From positions 5,435,001-5,499,000 of the forward strand of contig NZ_CP077085.1 of the NCBI RefSeq assembly GCF_014268455.2: 64,000 nt of DNA. Reading direction: 5' to 3'. The translations under genes were made by a program, and so were the position numbers. The notes below the pieces were generated by a model, which saw nothing but the letters and a program-made list of their open reading frames with translations, ran no database searches and was not told the DNA's origin. Positions 1 through 8,631 of this stretch are shown in pieces. Source of the DNA: Pseudomonas shahriarae. Its GTDB lineage: Bacteria; Pseudomonadota; Gammaproteobacteria; Pseudomonadales; Pseudomonadaceae. Position 1 is the stretch's first letter. The number at the start of each line of letters is the position of its first letter.

Positions 1-394
1 TCACCCCGGCCCACTCCAGACGGGTATTACGCGCGCCCCAGAAATATCCACAGAGCAAGGTAAACAACGGCACCGTCGCCACGGCCAGCGCAGCGACACC
101 GGAAGTCACGCCGCTGTGTTCAGCCACACTCACTGCGCCATTACCGAAGGTCAGCAGCAAGATGCCGATCATGCCCGCGGCCTTCCACTGCGCCCAGGTC
201 GGTGCCGGCACCCCGCGCCAGCGCAGGTAGCCATACATCAGCGCCCCCGCAGTACAGAAGCGAATCCCCGCCAACATCAGCGGCGGCCAGTACTCCACGC
301 CAATACGGATCACCAGGTAGGTAGACCCCCAAATCACATACAGCGCAAAAAAAGCTGCGATCAACGGTAAGGGAAAACGACGTGGGCCAGGCAT
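1..394 (-). CDS. EamA/DMT-family exporter, N-terminal part only
   Basis: This reading frame is open from an ATG at 394 to the left edge of the window, so only the first ~131 residues are visible. They contain hydrophobic helices typical of the drug/metabolite transporter superfamily, starting with FALYVIWGSTYLVIR near residue 16, the usual first helix of EamA proteins of the YedA/RhaT type. A second helix follows at LMLAGIRFCTAG and more lie near TSGVAALAVATVPLFTLL. The family exports small metabolites or amino acids across the inner membrane. It is divergent from the Lrp/AsnC regulator that starts at 555, a common arrangement in which the regulator controls the exporter. The substrate cannot be read from the sequence. 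Confidence 0.85.
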   Translation of the reverse strand, partial: MPGPRRFPLPLIAAFFALYVIWGSTYLVIRIGVEYWPPLMLAGIRFCTAGALMYGYLRWRGVPAPTWAQWKAAGMIGILLLTFGNGAVSVAEHSGVTSGVAALAVATVPLFTLLCGYFWGARNTRLEWAGV

Positions 395-554
395 GGGCAG
401 CTCTGCAGCAGGACAAGGGATCGTTATTTTAGAAATCCACACCAGTAAACATAAGTTACAAAACCTGTTTAAAGCGCCCATACACTTTTCAAATCATGGT
501 TATCAGGGCTATAAGCCTTGTATTCGAAAGCCCGCCATTGCCAGAGCCTTATTC

Positions 555-1013
555 ATGGACAAATACGATCGCATGCTTCTCAGCGCCCTGCTCAAGGATG
601 GGCGCGCCACTTACGCGCAACTGGCCCGCACCGTAAACCTCTCCGCCCCCGCCGTGGCTGAACGCGTGGCCAAGCTGGAGGCCAGCGGAGTGATCACCGG
701 TTACCAGGCCAAGGTCGACCTGTCCAAGATCGGCCTGCCGATCCAGTGCACGATTGAACTGCGCTTGACCAAAAACGGCAGCCAGAAAGTCTACGACGCG
801 CTGGCAGAAATCCCCGAACTGACCGAATGCCATCGGGTCACCGGCGACCCGTGCGTGATCATGCAGGCGGCGGTGGGTTCGATGCCGGAACTGGAAAGCC
901 TGATCAACAGGGTGGCGAAATTCGGGTTCAGCAAAACCTCGATCATCTTGTCGAGCGCCGTAGAGCGGCGGTTGCCGTTGGGGTATTTGGAGGGAAAGAA
1001 TGGCGGCGCCTGA
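555..1013 (+). CDS. Lrp/AsnC family transcriptional regulator
   Basis: The protein is 152 residues, the normal Lrp/AsnC length. An N-terminal winged helix-turn-helix (MDKYDRMLLSALLKDGR, then YAQLARTVNLSAPAVAERV) is followed by a RAM/AsnC ligand-binding domain with the usual CHRVTGDPC and later GFSKTSIILSS segments. The frame is open upstream to about 393, but the family N-terminus and length point to ATG 555. It probably binds an amino acid and controls its own gene and the divergent EamA exporter at 1-394, through the AT-rich 160-bp spacer between them. The ligand is unknown. The 123-bp REP array starts right after the stop codon. Confidence 0.9.
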   Translation: MDKYDRMLLSALLKDGRATYAQLARTVNLSAPAVAERVAKLEASGVITGYQAKVDLSKIGLPIQCTIELRLTKNGSQKVYDALAEIPELTECHRVTGDPCVIMQAAVGSMPELESLINRVAKFGFSKTSIILSSAVERRLPLGYLEGKNGGA

Positions 1014-1019
1014 GCGAGC

Positions 1020-1405
1020 GCTATCGCGGGCAAGCCCGGCTCCCACAGTTGACCCGATTGCCCGGACTGGATGCGATCCCATGTGGGAGCTGGCTTGCCT
1101 GCGATAGCGGTGTATCAGGCCAAAATATCTCAACTGACACACCACCATCGCGAGCACACCCGGCCCCACAGCTAACCCGATTGCCCGGGCTGGATGCGAT
1201 CCCATGTGGGAGCTGGCTTGCCTGCGATAGCGGTGTATCAGGCCAAAATATCTCAACTGACACACCACCATCGCGAGCACACCCGGCCCCACAGCTAACC
1301 CGATTGCTTGGGCTGGATGCGATCCCATGTGGGAGCTGGCTTGCCTGCGATAGCGGTGTATCAGCCACGAATACACCAACTGGCCTACCCACACCCGACG
1401 CCCAC
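1020..1405. repeat. 123-bp tandem repeat array built on REP sequence, about three copies
   Basis: A unit with an exact 123-bp period is repeated about three times: the marker CCCGATTGC recurs at 1053, 1176 and 1299. Each unit carries a REP arm (GTGGGAGCTGGCTTGCCTGC then GATAGCGG) and a degenerate opposite arm (CACCATCGCGAGCACACCCG). The last copy diverges after about 1365 and half an arm precedes the first copy at 1022. Copies differ by only a few bases (for example CCCGGACTGG, CCCGGGCTGG, CTTGGGCTGG), so the amplification is recent. Because 123 is divisible by 3, the array opens long repetitive reading frames on both strands; these are not genes. It fills the 420-bp gap between the Lrp gene and the exonuclease gene. 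Confidence 0.9.
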
Positions 1406-1436
1406 ATTTTGCTCTTTATCGTTCTGAGAATCGGGA

Positions 1437-2048
1437 TCAGAACCCGCGATGTTTCTTCAGATGGTCATTGATCTTCGCTGCCGGCACTTTTTGCAGGCTG
1501 CACAGCAGATCATGGGTCAACTCGCGCAAGCCGTGGGTGCGGCGCAGTTCCTGGGCCAGGTGGGCGGTGAGGTTGGCCGCCATTTCAGCATCCGCCATCG
1601 CCCGGTGAGCCTTGCCGGTGTGGGGCAATTGCGCATAAGACGTCAGGGTGCCGAGTTTGTGGTTGGGCGCCGTGGGCATCAGCCGGCGGGCCAGGAGCAG
1701 CGAGCAGGCGAATTTTTGCAGGCGGGTGCGGCGGATCAGGCCCAGTTCGAAGTCCCAGAACTTCTGGTCGAACGCGGCGTTGTGCGCCAGTAGCGGCGTG
1801 GTGCCAACAAATTCATTGACCTCGTTCATCACCCGCTCGGCCGGCGGCGCGCTGCGCAGCATGGCATTGCTGATGCCGGTCAGCTGCTCGATAAACCCCG
1901 GCACGCGCACACCGGCGTTCATCAGGCTCTGGTAGCGGTCCACGATCTGGCCCTGCTCCAGGATGACCACGGCGATTTCCGTGGCCCGGCAACTGCTGCT
2001 CGGCGAGATGCCGGTGGTTTCAAAGTCGATGACCGCTATACGTTCCAA
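1437..2048 (-). CDS. DnaQ-like 3'-5' exonuclease (DEDDh)
   Basis: 203 residues. All DEDDh exonuclease motifs are visible: ExoI VIDFETTG (Asp8, Glu10), ExoII HNAAFD (Asp94) and ExoIII HRAMADAE (His148, Asp153). This is the fold of the DNA polymerase III epsilon subunit and of RNase T, which removes nucleotides from 3' ends using two metal ions. There is no clamp-binding or polymerase-binding extension, so this is one of the stand-alone DnaQ-like enzymes rather than dnaQ itself. The start is a TTG at 2048; no ATG lies close enough downstream to keep the ExoI motif. Substrate (DNA or RNA) is not evident. Confidence 0.88.
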   Translation of the reverse strand: MERIAVIDFETTGISPSSSCRATEIAVVILEQGQIVDRYQSLMNAGVRVPGFIEQLTGISNAMLRSAPPAERVMNEVNEFVGTTPLLAHNAAFDQKFWDFELGLIRRTRLQKFACSLLLARRLMPTAPNHKLGTLTSYAQLPHTGKAHRAMADAEMAANLTAHLAQELRRTHGLRELTHDLLCSLQKVPAAKINDHLKKHRGF

Positions 2049-2073
2049 ACCTGTTCCAACCCCATCTGAAAAT

Positions 2074-2550
2074 CTATTTGAGCAACAACGCGCCTTCGAT
2101 AGGCACGTAGCGACTGGCCGCGCGGATCAACGAATTGGCCGTCAGCCCCGGCACGCCGTAGGCCACGGCTTCGACGCCATGTTTATGGATGATGCGGTCG
2201 AGCAACATATCGAAATCGCCATCACCCGAGGCCAGCACCACTTCGTCGACATGGGCGGCGGCGTCCATGATGTCGATGGTGATGCCCACGTCCCAGTCGC
2301 CCTTGGCCGAGCCATCGCTGCGCTGGATGTACGGCTTGAGCTTCACGGTAAAGCCCAGGTTGCGCAGGATCTGCTGGAATTGCTGCTGCTTGCTGTCGCC
2401 ACGGTCGATGGCATAGGCGTACGCCTCGACGATCTGCCCGCGCTGGCTGATATCGGCCCACAGGGCGGCGTAGTTGAAGTGGCAGCCATAGGCCTGGCGC
2501 ACGGTGTAATAGAGGTTCTGCACATCGGCGAACACTGCAATTTTTTTCAC
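2074..2550 (-). CDS. NYN domain (LabA/DUF88-type) putative ribonuclease
   Basis: 158 residues beginning with GTG at 2550, preceded by GAGG at a good distance. The NYN/PIN-like fold is indicated by conserved acids: VFADVQN (Asp9), KGDWDVGI (Asp85, Asp87) and LASGDGDFD (Asp110, Asp112), which in this family form a metal-binding pocket for RNA cleavage. The segment VDEVVLASGDGDF is the usual beta-strand and loop of the LabA subfamily. It lies 25 bp upstream of the exonuclease gene on the same strand, so the two nuclease-like genes may be co-transcribed. Function in Pseudomonas is not established. Confidence 0.85.
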   Translation of the reverse strand: MKKIAVFADVQNLYYTVRQAYGCHFNYAALWADISQRGQIVEAYAYAIDRGDSKQQQFQQILRNLGFTVKLKPYIQRSDGSAKGDWDVGITIDIMDAAAHVDEVVLASGDGDFDMLLDRIIHKHGVEAVAYGVPGLTANSLIRAASRYVPIEGALLLK

Positions 2551-2623
2551 CGTATATCCTCATCGCACTGGCGGACGTGATGGCCCGCAAAGGTCGCCAG
2601 TATGCCAGCCAAGAGGAGGTTTC

Positions 2624-2660
2624 CGAGAAAAATCAGACCGGGGCGACAGCGCGCCCCGGT
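2624..2660 (-). terminator. Rho-independent terminator after the DUF2076 gene
   Basis: A perfect 9-bp GC-rich stem (ACCGGGGCG at 2637-2645 with CGCCCCGGT at 2652-2660) closes a 6-base loop. Read on the minus strand it is followed by a short U-rich stretch (CTGATTTTTC). It sits 11 bp after the stop of the minus-strand gene at 2671 and separates it from the NYN gene. Confidence 0.85.
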
Positions 2661-2670
2661 TCAGTGGGTG

Positions 2671-3393
2671 TCAGACGAAGGAGTCGTCGTCGCCAAAGAA
2701 GGAAGAATCGTCGGCATAACCGCTGTCGGCGCTGTCATTGTCAGCGAAACGCTGCTCGTCATTGCCCCAGCCGCCGTTGTCACTGGCAGGCGCCGGCTCT
2801 TCGCGAACGATCTCTTCCACCACCTGCGGCTGCTGGTTGTGGCTGAACAGGCTGCTGATGCCTTGGGCCAGCATCACACCCCCGGCCACCCCGGCGGCGG
2901 TTTTCAGGGCGCCACCAAGAAAACCACCACCTGCGGGCGCCGCCTGCTGGGGTTGCTGATAGTTCTGTTGCTGGATGCCAAAGCTCTGTTGCGGCGTCGG
3001 CGCGCTGAAGCCGGGCCGAGTCGGCTCGCGCCAACCACCCGCGCCAGAGGCCGGCGCGCTCGGCGCAGGCTGCGGCTCGCGGGAGCTGCCGCCAAAGATG
3101 CTCGACAGGAACCCACCACCGCTGGTGGCCGGCTGCGTTGTCTTGGCCCGTTGCAGTTCATCCTGCAATTGCTGGATCTGTTGCGCCTGCTGCTTGTTCT
3201 GCGCATCCAGGCTTTTGATCGCGGCTTCCTGCACCAGAATCGCCTGGGTCATGAAATACCCGGCGGCCGGTTGGCGAGTGATGTGCTCCTTGATCCGCGC
3301 TTCTGCCTGGGCGTCGCGGGGGGCTGAGTCCGTTTCGGCTTGCTGCAACCGTGAAAACAGTCCGTCGATCAGGGTTTGCTCTTCGCTGTTCAT
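2671..3393 (-). CDS. DUF2076 family protein
   Basis: 240 residues. The start at ATG 3393 has a GAGGT Shine-Dalgarno sequence; the frame is open upstream to 3486 but the family begins MNSEEQTLIDGLF. The N-terminal third is helical and charged (coiled-coil-like, about residues 55-85, KQQAQQIQQLQDELQ). The middle is rich in Pro, Gly, Ser and Gln. A glycine-rich helical hydrophobic patch (GGFLGGALKTAAGVAGGVML) lies near residue 170, and the C-terminus is very acidic (repeated Asp, with SFFGDDDSFV at the end). The family is periplasmic or membrane-associated by prediction only; no function is established. It is a single-gene unit with its own terminator. Confidence 0.85.
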   Translation of the reverse strand: MNSEEQTLIDGLFSRLQQAETDSAPRDAQAEARIKEHITRQPAAGYFMTQAILVQEAAIKSLDAQNKQQAQQIQQLQDELQRAKTTQPATSGGGFLSSIFGGSSREPQPAPSAPASGAGGWREPTRPGFSAPTPQQSFGIQQQNYQQPQQAAPAGGGFLGGALKTAAGVAGGVMLAQGISSLFSHNQQPQVVEEIVREEPAPASDNGGWGNDEQRFADNDSADSGYADDSSFFGDDDSFV

Positions 3394-3562
3394 GGCGACC
3401 TCGTTAGATTGCCGGTAAAAATCTGCGTCCCGCCCGCAATGGGCAAGGTACGCCACCAGTAATGGGGCTGGCCCGCAGCGTTTCAATGATCTTTACCCAA
3501 GGTTTACGTTTGTCGGTGATCGGTTAAAGTGTCCGCTGCTTTTTCCGCCTGTGATGACTTTG

Positions 3563-4225
3563 ATGAATCCGTTGACCGTTCTGCGCGACTCTTTCTACTT
3601 TTTCCAGCGCAACCTGGGCGCCATCGTGCAGTTGTGCCTGCCCTTGGTGATCCTCGAGGCCGTGCTGCAACAAGTGCTCGATCGCACCCTGGGCCCGGAG
3701 GCGTTTACCGGCTACAGCATGATCGTGGGTTTGCTGGTGTATCCGCTGTACACCGCCGCCCTGATCCTGTTTCTCGACGCCCGCAGCCGTGGCGAGTCGC
3801 CGCGCACCGCCGCCGTGCTGGCCATGGCGCTGACCTTGTGGCCACGCTACGCGTTGCTGACGGCCATGAGCACCCTGCTGATCCTGCTGGGGCTGTCGTT
3901 GTATTTCCTGCCGGGGCTGTGGCTGATGGTCACCCTGGCCTTCGCCGAGTACTTGCTGGTGCTGCGCGGGATGCCCGCGCTGGCGGCGATGAAGGAAAGT
4001 TTCCGTCTGACCCGTGGGCATTTTCTGCGCATCCTGGTCTGCCTGTTGTGCGTGATGACCCCACTGTGGCTGCTCAAGGGTGCCAGCGTCGCAGCCTGGC
4101 CCGACCCGCAGAACCCGCTGCTGGCGGTGCTGATCGACAGTGCCCATAGCTTCTTGCAGCTGTTTACCAGCGTAGTGCTGTTCCGCCTGTTCATGCTGAT
4201 CGCCGGTGATGCCGACGCTCGCTAA
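3563..4225 (+). CDS. YciC-like multi-helix inner-membrane protein
   Basis: 220 residues from ATG 3563; GTG 3551 and ATG 3554 in the same frame are alternatives and none has a clear Shine-Dalgarno sequence. The protein is strongly hydrophobic with about five or six transmembrane segments (LCLPLVILEAVL, MIVGLLVYPLYTAALILF, YALLTAMSTLLILLGLSLYF and a C-terminal SVVLFRLFMLIAG). The N-terminus VLRDSFYFFQRNLG resembles the start of UPF0259/YciC membrane proteins, which have no settled role. It is followed 72 bp later by the phosphatase-like gene at 4298 on the same strand. Confidence 0.75.
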   Translation: MNPLTVLRDSFYFFQRNLGAIVQLCLPLVILEAVLQQVLDRTLGPEAFTGYSMIVGLLVYPLYTAALILFLDARSRGESPRTAAVLAMALTLWPRYALLTAMSTLLILLGLSLYFLPGLWLMVTLAFAEYLLVLRGMPALAAMKESFRLTRGHFLRILVCLLCVMTPLWLLKGASVAAWPDPQNPLLAVLIDSAHSFLQLFTSVVLFRLFMLIAGDADAR

Positions 4226-4297
4226 CGTGCTCCCTGGGCTCCCGGCCACCGGTCGGGTATGCTCGGGGCCTGTCCCGCAGCGCCATAAGGCGAGCCG

Positions 4298-5386
4298 ATG
4301 ACCCGTTTACTGCGTAAAACCCTGGTAGGCCTGCTGATCCTCGCAGGCTTGCTGACGGCCCTGATCTACAGCCTGACCTGGCGCCCCGCCGACAAACAGA
4401 CCCTACCCGTCAGCTGCGTGGCCCCGCGTGCGCCGACGCTGCTGCCCGGCCAGGCACTCAAGGTGATGACCTGGAACGTGCAATACCTGGCGGGCAAGAA
4501 CTATGTGTTCTGGTACGACACCCCCGACGGCAGTGGCCCGGACGAGCGCCCCACCCCTGAAGACATGGCCTCCAGCCTGGACGAAGTGGCGCGGGTGATC
4601 CGTGACGAGCAACCGGACGTACTGTTGCTGCAGGAACTGGACGAAGGCGCCAAGCCATCCCACTACCAGGACCAACTGGCGCTGCTTCAGGAGCGACTGG
4701 TGGACCTCTACCCGTGCAGCGTCGAGGCCTTCGACTGGAAAGCCGACTTTGTGCCCGACCGGCATATCTTCGGCAGTGTCGGCCGCAAGCTGGTGACCCT
4801 CAGCCGCTACCAGATCGAACATGCCGAACGCCTGCAACTGCCGGTGGCCCCGGCCAACCTGATCAGCCGTCAGTTCCAACCCAAGCCCGCGCTGCTGCTC
4901 AGTTACCTGCCGTTGAGCGACGGCGGCCAACTGGCGGTGCTCAACACCCGCCTGGACAACGCCGCACCCGGCCACAGCGCGGTGCGCGAGCAGGTCGAGG
5001 CGACCATCAAGCTGCTGGATAAATTCGAAAGCCGGGGCACGCCGTGGCTGATTGGCGGGGATTTCAATCTGTTGCCCCTGGGGCAGTTCCTGCGCCTGGA
5101 CGCCGACAGACGCGGGCAGTATTCGCCGGACAGTGAGCTGCATCTGTTGTGGGACAAATACCCGATGGTCCCCAGCAACAGTCAATCCAGCGGGATCGAC
5201 CGCGACCAGTGGCTGACCCACTTCCCCAATGACCCGGGCCTCGATGGGCCGGACCGTACGGTGGATTATCTGTTCTATAGCCCGAGGCTGAAGAAGGTTG
5301 AAGCGCGGGTGCGGCAGGACGATACATTGCGTATCTCCAATCATTTGCCGGTGATTGCACGGTTCCTGCTGCCCGCCGCGCAATAG
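4298..5386 (+). CDS. Endonuclease/exonuclease/phosphatase family protein
   Basis: 362 residues with an N-terminal membrane anchor or uncleaved signal (LVGLLILAGLLTALIYSLTW). The EEP fold motifs follow: VMTWNVQYLAG near residue 53, LLLQELDEG near residue 109 (metal-binding Glu), LNTRLDNAAPGHSAVRE, GGDFNLLP near residue 252 and SNHLPVIARF at the C-terminus (catalytic His). The family hydrolyses phosphodiester or phosphate-ester bonds in nucleic acids, sphingomyelin or inositol phosphates. The anchor suggests that it acts on the periplasmic face, but the substrate is not shown. The start has AAGGCGAG upstream. A REP doublet follows the stop. Confidence 0.85.
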   Translation: MTRLLRKTLVGLLILAGLLTALIYSLTWRPADKQTLPVSCVAPRAPTLLPGQALKVMTWNVQYLAGKNYVFWYDTPDGSGPDERPTPEDMASSLDEVARVIRDEQPDVLLLQELDEGAKPSHYQDQLALLQERLVDLYPCSVEAFDWKADFVPDRHIFGSVGRKLVTLSRYQIEHAERLQLPVAPANLISRQFQPKPALLLSYLPLSDGGQLAVLNTRLDNAAPGHSAVREQVEATIKLLDKFESRGTPWLIGGDFNLLPLGQFLRLDADRRGQYSPDSELHLLWDKYPMVPSNSQSSGIDRDQWLTHFPNDPGLDGPDRTVDYLFYSPRLKKVEARVRQDDTLRISNHLPVIARFLLPAAQ

Positions 5387-5420
5387 CCCACAGCACACAA
5401 CCCGATGTGGAATAGGGTTG

Positions 5421-5511
5421 GTGTAGGAGCTGGCTTGCCTGCGATAGCGCTGGGTCAGTTGGCCAGGTTCTGGCGGACAGATCGCTATCGCAGGCCAGCC
5501 AGCTCCTACAT
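5421..5511. repeat. REP doublet (inverted pair)
   Basis: Two REP arms face each other: TGTAGGAGCTGGCTTGCCTG then CGATAGCG at 5422-5449, and the inverse CGCTATCGCAGGCCAGCCAG then CTCCTACA at 5483-5510. It lies between convergent genes. Confidence 0.9.
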
Positions 5512-5528
5512 TCAGATATTAAGCACGA

Positions 5529-8036
5529 TTACTTGCGCGGCTTGATCCGCGCGGTCGCTTCTGCCACCAACGGGTCATCGGGCCAGTAATGCTTGGGATA
5601 CCGCCCCTTCAGATCCTTCTTCACCTCGGCGTAGGTACTGCGCCAGAAGTTCGCCAGATCCTGGGTCACCTGCACCGGACGCCGCGCTGGCGATAACAAG
5701 TGCAACTTCACCACCTGCCGTCCACCGGCGATGCGCGGGGTATCGGCCAGGCCAAACAGTTCCTGCAGGCGCACCGCGAGAATCGGCGGATGCTCGCTAT
5801 AGTCCAGGCGCACCGATGAGCCCGAAGGCACCTTCAAATGATGGGGCGCCAGTTCGTCCAGGCGCTGGGGCAGCGGCCAGGGCAGCAGGTTATGCAGGAA
5901 GCTGGAAAGATCCAGGTTGGCGAAATGGCTCAAGCGCGAGACCTTGCCCAGGTACGGCATCAGCCAATGTTCCAGGCTGGCGAGCAACGCGCTGTCACTG
6001 ACGTCGGGCCATTCGCCGGGCTTGCCGGAGTCCAGTTGGCGCAGCAGCATGACACGGGCCTGCCACTGGCGCAGCTCCGGGGTCCAGGGCAGCAGTTCCA
6101 GGCCTTTGCGCCGCACCAGGTTGACAAGCGCCTGGCTGCGGGCGGACTCGTCCAGGCCGGTCAGCGGCTCGCGGCTGAGTACCAGTTCACCGACCTTGCG
6201 CTGGCGTTCGGCACGCAACACGCCTTCGCGCTCGTCCCAATCCAGCTGGTCGAAAGAGCGCACCTGTTCGGCCAATACCGAGTCGAACAGCGTCGGGTCG
6301 AAGTCTGCAGCCAGGTAAATCCGCTCTTCACGCTGGCCCTGGCGGCTGCCCAGGTCGGCGATGACCAGCCACGGCTGCTTCATCAGGCTGTCAGCTTCGG
6401 CAAACAGCGCGGCGCGCCCATTGGCCAGACGATATTCGGCACCGCCCGCACGGCGTTGTTGGGCCACCCGGTCCGGGTAGGCCAGCGCCAGCAGCGCCCC
6501 CAGCCAGCGCGGGTGATCGGGATCAGCCACCGGCTGTTCGGCCTTGCCTCTTAGATAGCCGCGATATTGCCGGGCCAATTGCCGGGCCCGCTGTACGCCG
6601 CCTTGAGTACCACGGGCGCGTTCCTCGCCGGACAACAAGGCCAGGCGACTGTGCACATCCGCACCGGCACCGCGCAAGATGTCGCGCTCGCCCAGCAGCG
6701 CGGCGACATCACACGCCATGTTCGCCAGCCCCAAGTCCTGGCCGCGCAACAACAAATGGGCGATACGCGGGTGCGCCGGCAGGCTGGCCATTTTCTGTCC
6801 GTGGGGGGTCAAGGTCGCGTCCTTGAGCGCCCCCAGGCGTTCGAGCAAGTCCTGGGCCTGGGCATAAGCGGCAGTGGGTGGCACATCGAGCCACACCAAT
6901 TGTGCTGGCGTCACGCCCCAGCGCGCCAGTTGCAGGGCCAGGCCGGCCAGGTCTGCCGAGAGAATTTCCGCGCTGCCATAGGCCGCCAGCCCTTCATGCT
7001 GGTCCTCGGACCACAACCGATAGCACACGCCCGGCTCCAGCCGCCCGGCCCGGCCGGCACGCTGGGTGGCGCTGGCGCGGGAGATGCGCTGGGTGTCGAG
7101 ACGGCTCATGCCGCTGCCGGGGTCGAAACGCGGAACCCGCGCCAGCCCGGCGTCGATCACCACCCGCACGCCATTGATGGTCAGGCTGGTCTCGGCAATG
7201 TTAGTGGCCAGTACCACCTTGCGCTTGCCCGCCGGCGCCGGGTCGATGGCCGCTCGCTGCGCTGCCAGGTCAAGCTCGCCATGCAGCGGGCACAGCAGCA
7301 CATCGCCGCGCTCACCGAGGGCATCCGCCAACTGTTGATGGACCCGGCGAATCTCCGCCTGCCCCGGCAGGAACACCAGCACGCTGCCGGTTTCGTCGTG
7401 CAGGGCTTCAAGAATGGTCTGCACCAACCGCGGCTCGATAAATTCCCCAGGCTGGAACGGCCGCCCCCAGCGCATCTGCACCGGGTACATGCGCCCTTCA
7501 CTGCGCAGGATCGGCGCGTCGTCGAGCAGCCCCGACAGGCGTTCACCTTCAAGGGTGGCGGACATCAGCAGGATTTTCAGCGGTTGTTCATCGCGAAACA
7601 GCTCGCGGCCATTGAGGCTCAGGGCCAGCGCCAGGTCGGCGTCGAGGCTACGCTCGTGGAATTCGTCGAAGATCAGCAGACCCACGCCATCCAGTGCCGG
7701 GTCATCCTGCAGGCGCCGGGTGAGGATGCCTTCGGTGACCACTTCAATACGGGTGTTGGGGCCGACCTTGCTGTCCAGGCGGATCCGGTAGCCGACGGTT
7801 TCCCCGACCTTTTCCCCCAGCTCACTGGCCAGGCGTTCGGCTGCGGCGCGGGCGGCGAGCCGGCGGGGCTCAAGCATCAGGATGGTTTGCCCGGCCAGCC
7901 AGGTTTCGTGCAACAGCGCCAACGGCACCCGCGTGGTCTTACCGGCGCCGGGCGGTGCTTCGAGCACGGCTTCATGGCGCGTCGCCAAGGCTTCACGCAA
8001 GGCGGGTAAAACATCATCGATTGGCAACGAATTCAT
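5529..8036 (-). CDS. hrpB: ATP-dependent helicase HrpB
   Basis: 835 residues, the usual HrpB length. The DEAH/RHA-type helicase core shows Walker A (APPGAGKT, residues 27-34), motif II DEFH (residues 124-127), SATLEGERL (motif III), NIAETSLTI and QRAGRAGR (motif VI), then HA2 and the HrpB C-terminal domain ending in a basic tail (KPRK). It is an RNA-helicase-like enzyme whose cell role remains unclear. The frame is open to 8132, but MNSLPIDDVLPALREAL at 8036 is the family start. It is convergent with the gene ending at 5386. Confidence 0.95.
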   Translation of the reverse strand: MNSLPIDDVLPALREALATRHEAVLEAPPGAGKTTRVPLALLHETWLAGQTILMLEPRRLAARAAAERLASELGEKVGETVGYRIRLDSKVGPNTRIEVVTEGILTRRLQDDPALDGVGLLIFDEFHERSLDADLALALSLNGRELFRDEQPLKILLMSATLEGERLSGLLDDAPILRSEGRMYPVQMRWGRPFQPGEFIEPRLVQTILEALHDETGSVLVFLPGQAEIRRVHQQLADALGERGDVLLCPLHGELDLAAQRAAIDPAPAGKRKVVLATNIAETSLTINGVRVVIDAGLARVPRFDPGSGMSRLDTQRISRASATQRAGRAGRLEPGVCYRLWSEDQHEGLAAYGSAEILSADLAGLALQLARWGVTPAQLVWLDVPPTAAYAQAQDLLERLGALKDATLTPHGQKMASLPAHPRIAHLLLRGQDLGLANMACDVAALLGERDILRGAGADVHSRLALLSGEERARGTQGGVQRARQLARQYRGYLRGKAEQPVADPDHPRWLGALLALAYPDRVAQQRRAGGAEYRLANGRAALFAEADSLMKQPWLVIADLGSRQGQREERIYLAADFDPTLFDSVLAEQVRSFDQLDWDEREGVLRAERQRKVGELVLSREPLTGLDESARSQALVNLVRRKGLELLPWTPELRQWQARVMLLRQLDSGKPGEWPDVSDSALLASLEHWLMPYLGKVSRLSHFANLDLSSFLHNLLPWPLPQRLDELAPHHLKVPSGSSVRLDYSEHPPILAVRLQELFGLADTPRIAGGRQVVKLHLLSPARRPVQVTQDLANFWRSTYAEVKKDLKGRYPKHYWPDDPLVAEATARIKPRK

Positions 8037-8196
8037 ACTGGCTCCAAAGCAGAGCGGCGAGTATAACGGCGAACGGCTGGATATCGGTGCTCTCTCAGGC
8101 GCGGCCATGTCCCTTTGGAAGGGCTCCCACATTAGAGGGGTGGCACCTGGTAGATCTGCTTTATAGTCACACCCTACAAGTGTTCAGGAGAGTCTC

Positions 8197-8616
8197 ATGC
8201 GTATTGCTTCCCGTGTCATCGGCGGTGTTCTGGCCGTCACCCTGTTGAGCCAGCTGACGGCCTGCGGTTCGATTTTCTATCCTGATCGCCGTGGCCAGAT
8301 CGACGGCAAGATCGACCCGGCAATTGCCGTGCTCGACGCGGTCGGCCTGCTGTTTTATGTGATCCCCGGCCTGATCGCCTTTGGCGTGGACTTCGCCACC
8401 GGCGCAATTTACTTCGAGCCCGGCAAAACCGCACAAGTGGCCCCCGAAAAACTGCAAGAAGCCATCGGCGCCGACGGCAAGGTGGATAACACCAAGCTGC
8501 AAACCATCATCGAGCACGAAACCGGCCGCAACCTGCCGCTGGACGACCCGCGCCTGATCCAGTTCAAGGGCAGCGTGCAACAACTCGCGTCCCTCGGCCT
8601 GCAACCTGCTGCGTAA
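8197..8616 (+). CDS. Small lipoprotein of unknown function
   Basis: 139 residues with a lipoprotein signal: RVIGGVLAVTLLSQLTACGS, Cys at about residue 23, then SIFYPDRRGQIDGKIDP. A hydrophobic segment AVGLLFYVIPGLIAFGVDFATGA lies in the middle, and the C-terminal half (APEKLQEAIGADGK) is helical and charged. The start has AGGAGAG upstream. It lies 15 bp before the CDF transporter gene, so the two are likely co-transcribed. I recognise it only as a conserved Pseudomonas-type lipoprotein and cannot name a function. Confidence 0.8.
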   Translation: MRIASRVIGGVLAVTLLSQLTACGSIFYPDRRGQIDGKIDPAIAVLDAVGLLFYVIPGLIAFGVDFATGAIYFEPGKTAQVAPEKLQEAIGADGKVDNTKLQTIIEHETGRNLPLDDPRLIQFKGSVQQLASLGLQPAA

Positions 8617-8631
8617 GGACCTGATTGCCCC

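Noticed and set aside
549..1394. A 281-residue minus-strand reading frame over the end of the Lrp gene and the tandem array
   Set aside because: It arises because the repeat period (123 bp) is a multiple of 3 and the Lrp gene is GC-rich; no ribosome site or known protein, and the Lrp gene on the other strand explains the sequence.
1020..1405. CRISPR-like array
   Set aside because: The period of 123 bp has no alternation of short repeats and unique spacers; the whole unit is repeated and contains REP arms.
5421..5511. Treating REP doublets as standard Rho-independent terminators
   Set aside because: Most lack a T-tract and are built from repeated mobile sequence; they may act as terminators, but the sequence alone does not show it.
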